Below, piece by piece: positions 55,796 through 64,000 of a stretch of DNA of 64,000 nt. The stretch's first letter is position 1; the number at the start of each line of letters is the position of its first letter. The stretch spans positions 11,653,819 through 11,717,818 of the forward strand of contig JAJEKV010000003.1 in assembly GCA_021234155.1 (NCBI GenBank), given 5' to 3'. Position numbers and translations under genes: made by a program. The notes beneath the pieces were generated by a model. The model was not told the origin of the DNA, searched no databases, and saw only the letters and a program-made list of their open reading frames with translations. This stretch comes from Isoetes taiwanensis. Its lineage: Eukaryota; Streptophyta; Lycopodiopsida; Isoetales; Isoetaceae.

Positions 55796-56657
55796 GCCCT
55801 CTTGGATTCTTATTGACGGAGTGGATTTTACTACCACGAGATGGATTTTTTGCTCACACTTACAAAGGTATTTGTTTTTTAATGTTTCTTCAGTTAGCAT
55901 AATGTTTTTTTTACAAGGTATTGGTTTCCCGATTCTACAATGTAGTGCTGCAAAACCCCCTTTTGTTTCCTTCCTAAGATTTGCTGCAGATTCAAAAAGA
56001 GTTTAGAGTTTAGGCCCTCTGTTTGCTTCCAACTCTTGGATATTCCTGGCTGCCGGATTGTTCATAGCAGCCAGCCTTTAGCTTCAATCAACAAACGGAT
56101 TCTTATGCACACAACAGGCAGATTATTCCACGCCCTTTTCCATGTCACGCAGATCAGCCAAACAGTGGCCACAAGAATGCATTTATATTGTAGGTTTGGA
56201 ACTTTAATCGAACCATAAGGTGAATCATGCATTATCTTTAAGCTAGAGATGTAGCATCCAAAATCATATGGATTGATAAACAATGGTGTCATTGTGAAAG
56301 AGAAATAGTTGTAGCGGAAGTAACAATATGTAGCACAATAACAGGGGGTTTTCTTTGTGTTGCAAACTTTATGACTTTCAGAATAATGGGATCAATCTGC
56401 TCTATCTTTATGGTAACTTTTACTTATGTTCTATTTGTTTTATTGTGATCAAATTCAAAAGCTACAGGTGATGAAAGCCTCAAATGAATTCTAGTTTTTT
56501 TCCTCGGGTTTGAATTCTAAAATTTTTTGTCACACCTATGTCCCTAAGGCCCCGAAGGGGCCAAAAAGATTTGTTTGCAACACAAACCATTAACATCCAA
56601 CATATAAAAATTAAATCCCCCAACACATAAAAACTAACACATAACAACCATTGACAT

Positions 56658-57094
56658 TAACAACCAACATATAACTACCATTGACATTAATTAACACAAC
56701 CATTGGGTCCAACACATTTAAATTAAAATCCCCCTTAAACCCCCTTTGGTTTGGGTGCATATTCACACGGGGGGTGACGTAGGGCAGCGAGAGCCCTCAT
56801 AATTATATTTTGCAGTACGAAATCAACGCCATATAGTATTCCGCTTGAAATCTTATAGTATTTTGCGAATCTTGTTATACAGTATAGCAAATTTTGTACT
56901 TGCATACCCCACAAACGAGGAACTTTACGTACGGTATAGATTAAGGAATAAGGGGTGAATATGCCTATCCAACAGCTCTCGTTGCCCGGAGTCACCCCCC
57001 ATGTGAATATGCACCCAAACCAAAGGGGGTTTAAGGGGGATTTTAATTTAAATGTGTTGGACCCAATGGTTGTGTTAATTAATGTCAATGGTAG
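56658..57094. repeat. foldback element copy 2
   Basis: Same arms as copy 1, but the centre is in the opposite orientation: GTGACGTAGGGCAGCGAGAG is on the left and GCCCGGAGTCAC on the right. The right arm ends about 20 bp early at GGTAG, where other sequence begins. Confidence 0.85.
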
Positions 57095-57738
57095 AACAAG
57101 CACGAAAACTGCAGAGAGAACAAGCCAAGGAACGAGCAGCAAATTCCAGTTAGATTGCAGGGATCGGGACTGCAAGGGTACCATGATTCAGAAGAATTGG
57201 TAACTCTGAGCCGGGTTTGGTAGGTTTTCACATCCTACCAGCTGATTAATACAGGATTGCGCTATTGGATATTGTTTTATGGCTCATTCCGAATCAAGCT
57301 TGCAAAAAATTACCATGCATTTTTATATTTTGAGGCAGTTATTAAGCAAATTCCAAGGCTTCTAGATCCTTGTGCTAACAAGCAGAAAAGTTTCCCACTT
57401 TGGTTTCTCACCACAAGAATCTATAGAGGCCAAAGGCTGCTGTTAAATTCCAGTTGAAAAATGTTTGTGTATGTGTGTTGCAAACTTTATGACTTTCAGA
57501 ATAATGGGATCAATCTGCTCTATTTTTATGGTAACTTTTACTTATGTTCTATTTGTTTTATTGTGATGAAATTCAAAAGCTACAGGTGATGAAAACCTCA
57601 AATGAATTCTAGTTTTTTTCTGGTTTGAATTCTAGAATTTTGTCACACCAGGGGGGGCGTCCCTAAGGCCCCGAAGGGGCCAAAAAAAATTTTTTGCAAC
57701 ACAAACCATTAACATCCAACATATAAAAATTAAATCCC

Positions 57739-58256
57739 CCAACACATAATAACCAACACATAACAACCATAGACATTAACAACCAACACATAACTACCAT
57801 TGATATTAATTAACACAACCATTGGGTCCAACACATTTAGATGAAAATCCCCCTTAAACCCCCTTTGGTTTGGGTGCATATTCACACGGGGGGTGATGTA
57901 GGGCAGCGAGAGCCCTCATAATTGTATTTTGCACGTACGAAATCAACACCATATAGTATTTCGCTTGAAATCTTATAGTATTTTGCGAATCTTGTTATAC
58001 AGTATAGCAAATTTTGTACTTGCATACCCCACAAACGAGGAACTTTATGTACGGTGTAGATTAAGGAATAAGGGGTGAATATGTCTATCCAACAGCTCTC
58101 GTTGCCCGGAGTCACTCCCCGTGTGAATATGCACCCAAACCAAAGGGGGTTTAAGGGGGATTTTCATTTAAACGTGTTGGACCCAATGGTTGTGTTAATT
58201 AATGTCAATAGTAGTTATGTGTTGGTTGTTAATGTCAAAGGTTGTTATGTGTTGGT
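57739..58256. repeat. foldback element copy 3
   Basis: Same orientation of the centre as copy 2. Inverted arms reach further outwards here (CCAACACATAATAACCAACA on the left, matched by GTTGTTATGTGTTGG on the right). Confidence 0.85.
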
Positions 58257-58291
58257 AGACAGGGCCAAAGAAAGCCTGCGCCATAGAAGGC

Positions 58292-58555
58292 TCAGGCTAT
58301 AGATAGATCTGACGCCCAAAATGGTGTGACGCCAAAATAGGCGTCCTTTCCCCAGAATGATGGTTCTCTTCTATATAAGAAGGGAACCATGGCACTAGAT
58401 TTTAACTTCTCATTCTCAATATTCCCCCGCTTATCCACATGAGCATTAAGGACATCCTGATAATTCCTGCCACTGCCATCATCAGGAACTTTCCTGATTA
58501 TGTCTATAGGAGCATCGACTTGCAAGTCCCTATACCTATCATACCTAAAAAACAA
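58292..58555 (-). pseudogene. unknown exon-like fragment
   Basis: The minus strand reads FFRYDRYRDLQVDAPIDIIRKVPDDGSGRNYQDVLNAHVDKRGN, which is well-balanced protein-like text, then degenerates. No family recognised. It may be a captured or duplicated exon piece. Confidence is low because only about 50 residues look coding. Confidence 0.3.
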
Positions 58556-58559
58556 TAAA

Positions 58560-59754
58560 AATTTACCAAATGTCTAAAAAAAATAGAATAACAAGCACAA
58601 ATTAAGCGAATCTTTAATGATCGTAGACGAATATGCCACATTTTTGCTTCAAATATGTGCTAAAGACGTTAAAAAATTGGTACTTTGGATGGATGGCTGT
58701 ACCATACAACACATAAGGTTCTGCAATTGTAAAGAATGTATGGGATAACATAAGATTATCAATGGTTAAGGTGTTGAATTCGTATAAAAAATAATAGAAA
58801 AATGACGTGGCTGAGCTGGTTTGACCCAAGCAATGAAGTAAATCAAGTTGGCTTTTTGTAGGTAGCCTTCTTAAATAAGTGGAGGAGCTCCGAAGAACGT
58901 GGCAATGTCTATTTTAGATAGTTCTATTTTGGGTTATTAAAATTTGTAGGGATTTCTTAGTTTAGGGTTTGCCAATAGATCGAAAGAAATCCGTTGATGC
59001 TGCTGCTCTCCCTGCGTCAAAACTGGCCGCCCAGGTTTCTTGCAGGATTGGTGGAGGTAAACTTAGGGTTGTCTCCGGTTTTTTTGAGCATCAGTTATGG
59101 CATCAGGTTGCACCAGACAGCAAGTTTTACCATATGCTTTGGCATTCTGGCATATGGAGGGCAGAGAGTTTTGTTTCGAAAATAGCATACATGTAATGCT
59201 TCCATTATATATTGAGTATTCCAGAACTGTGGTACAGTATATCCAAGAATGCCTTTGAAGATTGTCATGGCAGGGGGTCTGTATGTCATCAGCGATCTTT
59301 GCCAGACCAAAGTTACCATTTGGGCATCTAATAGAACATTGGCAGTCTTGATGTCCCTGTTAACGATTTTTTCTTATCCAGAACATAAGAATTCTGCAAT
59401 TTCTGCAGTTTTATTTTGCATAAGTGCTCATGCTTTTGGCGGTGGTTTCAAGCAATTGAAAATTGAAGGATTGAGAGTGGTTTCATACAGCCTTTAGCTT
59501 GGTGCTATGGCATGTCGGTTTTGGTTAGCCATAAAATTTTGAGTTGAGGCGCATGGAAAGGGCTGGTTTCTTGGTGGAATTTATAGGCCCCTTGTTGGCA
59601 GTGCTTCTTCACAGAGCTGATTATACCTTGTGTTCTTCGCTGGAGATGTGGAGGACCAGTGTTTACAGAGCTGATTTTTGTTCGAAATTGGCAAATAGTC
59701 TGTTGTTCGCATGCATCTTCTTTGTTTTGCCATGATGATAGAATTACATCTAAA
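58560..59754. other. no gene recognised
   Basis: Intergenic DNA with overlapping short frames (58969-59196, 59249-59497) lacking any recognisable motif. Confidence 0.45.
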
Positions 59755-59849
59755 TCGTATTTAATTAAAGTGGGACAAATCTCGAATTTTGGGACTCGGA
59801 CTGAAAATGGGACTCATACTGATTTAAATTTTACATTGAATCGTTGTTA

Positions 59850-60150
59850 GATCAGGGGGAGGGAAAGGGGAGAAGTTGGGGGAGAAGTTGAGAGAAGTTG
59901 GGGAGGAAGTTCAAAAAGGGGGGTGAGAAGAGGGGGCAAGGGGAGGTGAGTTCGGAAAGGGGGGTGAGAAGAGGGGGCAAGGCGAGGTGAGTTCGGAAAG
60001 GGGGGTGAAAGGGCAAAGGGCAAACGTGATAAGGAGGATGGGCAAAGGGGGAGGGAGATGGCAAATGGGATGAAGATGGCAAATGAGATGGCAAATGGGT
60101 CGAAGAGGGGAGGCAAAGAGGAGATGGCAAGGGGAGGGGAAAAGGAGGAG
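59850..60150 (+). repeat. purine-rich, G-run-rich tract with about 45-bp repeats
   Basis: Repeats of GTTCGGAAAGGGGGGTGAGA with AGAGGGGGCAAGG follow each other at about 45-bp spacing. Many runs of 3-6 G on one strand give G-quadruplex and triplex potential. Pro/Ser-rich open frames on the minus strand are by-products. Confidence 0.9.
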
Positions 60151-60377
60151 AGGGGATGAATCAAAAGTAAGGCTTGTAAATAATAAAATAAAAAAATATA
60201 ATATAATAAATAATAATACAATTAAAATACATTAAATGATTTAATAAATACAAATAAACATCATTAATTAAATAATTTCTTTCTTTCTCGCCCCGCGTGG
60301 CGAGAATGGGCTCAGCATATGGGCTCACCTGTGAGGAGAGTCACCTAGGCCCTTTCCAATCATAAAGCGCTCCAGAA

Positions 60378-60578
60378 ATGAAGCTGATTGAACCTCGACT
60401 CTTCTTCCGAAACCCCAGCGGACTCCCAGCGGAGTTTATCCCAGAGGAGGCAGGGATTTTACCAGTGATGCCAGAGTTGTTGAAGGAGGCGACAAACGGA
60501 TTTAGCCCACAAAATACTTTGGGGAAAGGAGCTTCGGCAACAGTTGTTAAGGGGAAGAAGAGTTTCCATGTTTCTTGA
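60378..60578 (+). pseudogene. receptor-like kinase N-lobe relic
   Basis: The frame includes PELLKEATNGFSPQNTLGKGASATVVKGKK. This fits the start of plant receptor-like kinase domains (L-x-x-A-T-x-x-F-S-x-x-N-x-L-G-x-G-x-x-x-x-V-Y-K-G), with the glycine-rich loop slightly altered (SAT instead of the usual aromatic-Gly) and Tyr replaced by Val. The frame ends soon after and no catalytic loop (HRD) or DFG follows, so it is a fragment. The open reading continues in other phases through GC-rich repeats. Confidence 0.5.
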
Positions 60579-60886
60579 GCTTGGCTTAGAAGAAAAGAAC
60601 CTTGAATCTGCAGTTCGCCGTTGTCCTGCGCTTTTGAAGCAGGATTTCGAGCAGAAATTGGAGAACAGGGTTTGGTTTGGCGAAATTTGGAGAACAGGGT
60701 TTTCCAAGCAGAGCAAAGAATGCTCTGTTTTTTCCAAGCAAAGAATGCCAAGCACAGAGGACTTGGCTTGGCTTGTTCAATGCTTGCCAAACAGAGCAAA
60801 AGCATGGCGAACAGAGCGAAGCATGGCAAAAGATGGCCTGGCTTGGCTTGGCGAACAGATGCTTGGCAACGGAACACATTTGGTGA

Positions 60887-61046
60887 CGAAACAGCCTCAC
60901 AGCTGGAGTTGGATCTTCTGGTCGGGCTCTGTTTTTTCAGGGCTTGAAGATCTTCAATGGCAACGAATGCGACGAAACAGGGCTCACAGTCGAGTTGGAT
61001 CTTCTAATTGGCTCTGTTTTTTCAGGGCTTGAAGATCTGCAAAGCA
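60887..61046 (+). repeat. about 84-bp tandem duplication
   Basis: ACGAAACAG...CTCACAG followed by GAGTTGGATCTTCT and GGCTCTGTTTTTTCAGGGCT, then TGAAGATCT, occurs twice (60887 and 60971). Short repeats of CATCGCAGGG/TTCTGCTCTGCAC follow at 61225-61310. Confidence 0.85.
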
Positions 61047-61581
61047 AAGGCAATGATTAGCAAAGCAAACAGAGCAACTACTAAGAGGACGCCCCAGCCA
61101 TAGCCGACCTTCATTTCCATAGCCGACCTTCACCGCCTCCATGAAACAGGGACGCCGCAGCCATAGCCAGTGCCATAACCGAAACAGGGGAACGTTCCCC
61201 AACTACCATATTGTGGGTGCCTTAGCAGAGCAACATCGCAGGGTTCTGCTCTGCACATCGCAGAGCAACATCGCAGGGCAACATCGCAGGATTCTGCTCT
61301 GCACAGAACAATGAATAATCTGCATTCTTCATCGGCGGCCAACAGGGTTTCTTAGACGGCGTTTCGTAGTTGGGCTGTTTTTTTTCTTGATGATTTAAGC
61401 TGCTCTGGTTTGCCACATACAATGTAAGGAACATGCCCTCCGTGGAGCAAACGATGGATCTGGCTTGAACGGGCAAATCGGCCAAGCCGAAATTGATTAG
61501 CAAGCCGGTGGAAGCTATGGCGTTGGGGAGGTTCTTCCAAGTGGTACAAAGGAACTTCTGTCTCAAAGGTATGTACCAAAG

Positions 61582-61769
61582 TTTAAAATTCAACCATGGG
61601 CGGGAAAAAAAGGCGGGGTATTAGAAAAAAGGGGGTAAAATAATACGTTGAAAAAGAAAGTGTAAAATAAATGATTTTAAAATTCAAGCATGGGCGGGAA
61701 AAAAAGGCGGGGTATTAGAAAAAAAAAAGGTAAAATAATACGTTGAAAAAGAAAGTGTAAAATGAATGC
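61582..61769 (+). repeat. 94-bp tandem duplication
   Basis: Two near-identical copies of a unit containing CATGGGCGGGAAAAAAAGGC, GGGGTATTAGAAAAAA and TAATACGTTGAAAAAGAAAG. Confidence 0.95.
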
Positions 61770-62363
61770 TAATAATATAGGATTATATTTTGACGTGTCC
61801 CCAATTTCCTCTTTTCATGTGTGTGCTACTATGTTCACACGTTAAACATTATGTTGCCATGGTGCTCGTTTTCTAGGCATATATTCTTATTCTAAGGTAA
61901 AAATTTAACTTTGCGAAGATCATGATATAATTTACACCTTGTTTAACCCATTTTGAAGGTCCAAGACACAAAATGGGGACAAGTACATATTAACATATAG
62001 GTCTAATGCATATTAATAGATTTAATGTATAGGTCTAATAGGCTCTCGTAGGTTATAATGTGCATTATAGGTGCATATGTTGCTATTTACATGTGCATTA
62101 GGCATTACTCTTTACATACCTAAATATGAGCCCAATGGTCCCCTCTTCATATAGCTATATGGATGGTCCATTAGAAAGGGGGAGGGTCCATTGGATATGT
62201 GTCCATTAGATAATACATGGGGAGGGTCTATTTTTCATGGAAAATACGTAGAAAATTTATGGGGAGGGTATTTTTTCATAGAAAATACATAGGATGTTTG
62301 AAGGTTATTCATTTTCGACCTTCTCGGACTCTGAGCTTTGAAATTGCCCTTTTTTTACTCTGA
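61770..62363. other. no gene recognised
   Basis: AT-rich spacer with repeated short phrases (AGGTCTAATG, GGGGAGGGTC...TTTTTCATGGAAAATAC) and no open frame of note. Confidence 0.5.
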
Positions 62364-62935
62364 GCTGCCTTTTTCGACTCGCGAGTCGAGAAAGGCCCTC
62401 AAACTTGCATTTTTCGCTTTGAGCTGCCTTTCTCAACTCGCGAGTCGAGAAAGGCCTTCTGACCCCTAAAACCTCGTGTTTTACGGCTTTGAACGCCTTT
62501 CTTGACTCGAGTCGAAAGGCCTTCCTGACTTCCCCAAAACCTGTGTTTACGGCTTTGAACCGCAAGGCCTTCTAATCCCTAAAACCTGCGTTTTACGGCT
62601 TTTTGGCGCCTTTCGACTCGACTCGAGTCGAAAGGCCTTCTGATCCCTAAAACCTGCGTTTTTCGCTTTGAGCTGCCTTTCTCGACTCGCGAGTCGAGAA
62701 AGGCCTTCTGACCCCTAAAACCTGCGTTTCTGGCTTTGAGCTTCCTTTCTCGACTCACGAGTCGAGAAAGGCCTTCTAAGGCCTAAAACCTGCGTTTCTG
62801 GCTTTGAGCTTCCTTTCTCGACTCGCGAGTCGAGAAAGGCCTTCTGACCCCTAAAACCTGCATTTCTGGCTTTGAACTGCCTTTCTCGACTCGCGAGTCG
62901 AGAAAGCCCTTCTGATCCCTAAAGCCTGCGTTTCT
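62364..62935. repeat. minisatellite of about 65-70-bp units, each centred on a palindrome
   Basis: Eight units, each with CTTTCTCGACTCGCGAGTCG(AGAAAGG) or a mutated form (TTTCGACTCGACTCGAGTCGAAA), followed by CCTTCTGACCCCTAAAACCTGCG. Palindromes are at about 62367, 62431, 62490, 62610, 62677, 62746, 62812 and 62881. Confidence 0.95.
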
Positions 62936-64000
62936 CATGCCTGTATTTTCCAAAAATGGCCCTAAGAACTGTGTTTTATTTTATTTTTTTTGCATGTAGC
63001 ATCACTTGACTAATTTGATTTTGTCTCTTGCAGTCCTTATCTCGACCAGATAGTACATGCTTGGGAGCAATGAAAAGATCAGTTCATTGAAGAAAGGTGC
63101 CGAGAAGAGGGTGGTGACATCAGTTGGACATACAAGCACGTGGCCCATAAAGGAACTCCTCATACAAATTTCTATCGTCTGTAAGTTGCTCCGTGACTAG
63201 GAGAGAGCTCCACGCGCCCTTTGCACTAGGTCGTTCATGTGTGAAGAGGGTGTAATCATTGTGCCCATACGACCACTATGGTCTCTTCACCGACTGTAAT
63301 ATATATTGTAATGAGCCCATTTATGAATATAAGGTATCTCAAAACTAGTATTTTTGGGTGATTAAGTAAACAATTTGCTTAATTTTTGTTGGAATTTGTG
63401 ATCTCTTGTCTACCCACCTAAGAAAATAGAGCCAAAATGTTCAACTATGAATCCTTTACAATTAGAACTTTGGTTTCAAGCTGTAGTGAAATTCCTATGT
63501 TTGCGTTGCATTGTTCTTGTCCTCGACTCGCTATCCAAGAAAACTGGAAGAAAGCTTGGATGCACACTAACAGACAAAAATTCGAATTATGGACAGTTTT
63601 CGGGTCGGGGTGCTCCTTTTTGTGTAAAATAACAGGGTTCCGAAAAAAAGTGGGAATGGAATGAGTCCCACTTTAATTAAATACGACTTATCTGCAAAGA
63701 TTTGAAGGGTTGTGAAATGGCATATTTTTCATATCCGGATTTGTGTGAAAAGGATATGAAATGGTTGTGAAAGGATGGTGTCGGATCTGCCACATCTTTC
63801 ATGCAGGGGAGTGAAAGGGCTCCTTTGCCATATAATTGTTTATGCTTGATGCTACGGTGGAGGATGTTTATGCTTTATGCTTAATACTTATGCTATGGTG
63901 GAGGATTAACGCAAATACAATTGCAAAAGATACTAATGCAGGCATGAGTAATAGGAATGGATTACATCATTTGCACTGAGGTTGAGGCTGATGTCTTCTT
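62936..64000. other. no gene recognised
   Basis: Intergenic DNA. A short stretch at about 63053-63185 (DQFIEERCREEGGDISWTYKHVAH-like reading) looks faintly protein-like after an acceptor-like TCTTGCAG at 63033, but it is too short to assign. Confidence 0.4.

Larger units (their letters stand above)
56361..58256 (+). repeat. segmental tandem duplication, about 1118-bp period
   Basis: TGCAAACTTTATGACTTTCA begins at 56361 and again at 57479. Both copies run through TCAATCTGCTCTAT, ACAGGTGATGAAA, the GGCCCCGAAGGGGCC palindrome and a foldback. The first copy has extra sequence (57095-57478) after its foldback. Confidence 0.9.
59755..63686. mobile_element. candidate element bounded by a 22-bp inverted repeat, 3.9 kb
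   Basis: TCGTATTTAATTAAAGTGGG(AC) at 59755 occurs in exact reverse complement at 63665-63686. Between them lie a G-rich tract, a kinase relic, tandem duplications and a palindromic minisatellite. No transposase and no clear target duplication (flanks TAAA and CTTA). It may be a non-autonomous element that captured gene fragments, or two unrelated copies of one short repeat. Confidence 0.35.

Noticed and set aside
55570-56006. His/Cys-rich ORFs on both strands
   Set aside because: They read through the TGCATG microsatellite.
59847-60221. Pro/Ser-rich ORFs on the minus strand
   Set aside because: Complement of the G-run tract; low-complexity only.
60341-60900. Overlapping long ORFs on the minus strand opposite the kinase relic
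   Set aside because: Open only because of GC-rich CAGAGCAAAG/TTGGCTTGGC repeats; the kinase-like text is on the plus strand.
62364-62935. CRISPR-like array
   Set aside because: Repeats are palindromic but the spacers are also repeated, and the context is a eukaryotic genome.

Overview
The window looks like nuclear DNA from a land plant with a large, repeat-rich genome. A conifer or other gymnosperm is my best guess, but nothing here fixes the species. Introns with GT..AG borders, TATA-box promoters, L1-type LINEs with RRM-like ORF1, a chromodomain Ty3/gypsy element and many foldback or MITE repeats all fit a plant. Only one gene looks like an ordinary intact host gene: a two-exon major facilitator transporter on the minus strand (12901-14253). 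Nearly everything else is mobile DNA, mobile DNA nested inside mobile DNA, or relics.

Layout. 1-7239: a decayed Ty3/gypsy element whose RNase H is split by a 2.4 kb insertion ending in a large foldback. 7240-12900: a broken second copy of the transporter exon, a long-TIR MITE, and a minus-strand ORF with an HLH motif resembling HUH rolling-circle endonucleases. 14254-23400: mostly non-coding, with a foldback element and an RTE-like LINE tail. 23401-38023: candidate transposon T1, holding a nearly intact 6.9 kb L1 LINE (perfect 17-bp target duplication), a HAD/FCP-like phosphatase, a small acidic protein and a degenerate DDE-type transposase. 38600-54823: a 5'-truncated L1 LINE on the minus strand, cut in two by transposon T2 (41693-54213, 12.5 kb). 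54824-64000: repeats, three foldbacks, a kinase relic, a G-rich tract and a palindromic minisatellite.

The most interesting part is T2. Its ends are defined by 31-bp terminal inverted repeats (2 mismatches) and a 4-bp duplication (ACAG). Removing it restores the reading frame of the interrupted LINE at the insertion point. T2 carries a broken DDE-like transposase, an acidic SKRR/LQGW protein, a multi-exon gene whose pieces resemble a ParB-like domain followed by a DNA methyltransferase-like domain, and a HAD/FCP-like phosphatase. It also contains many copies of the 13-bp palindrome CACGCC(A/G)GGCGTG between its exons. T1 has different terminal repeats and a different-looking transposase, yet carries the same acidic protein and HAD phosphatase, and possibly remnants of the methyltransferase. 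I infer an accessory cassette shared by two plant transposon families, perhaps acting on chromatin or DNA methylation and transcription. No function has been shown. Most of its ORFs here carry frameshifts, so this copy is probably dead.
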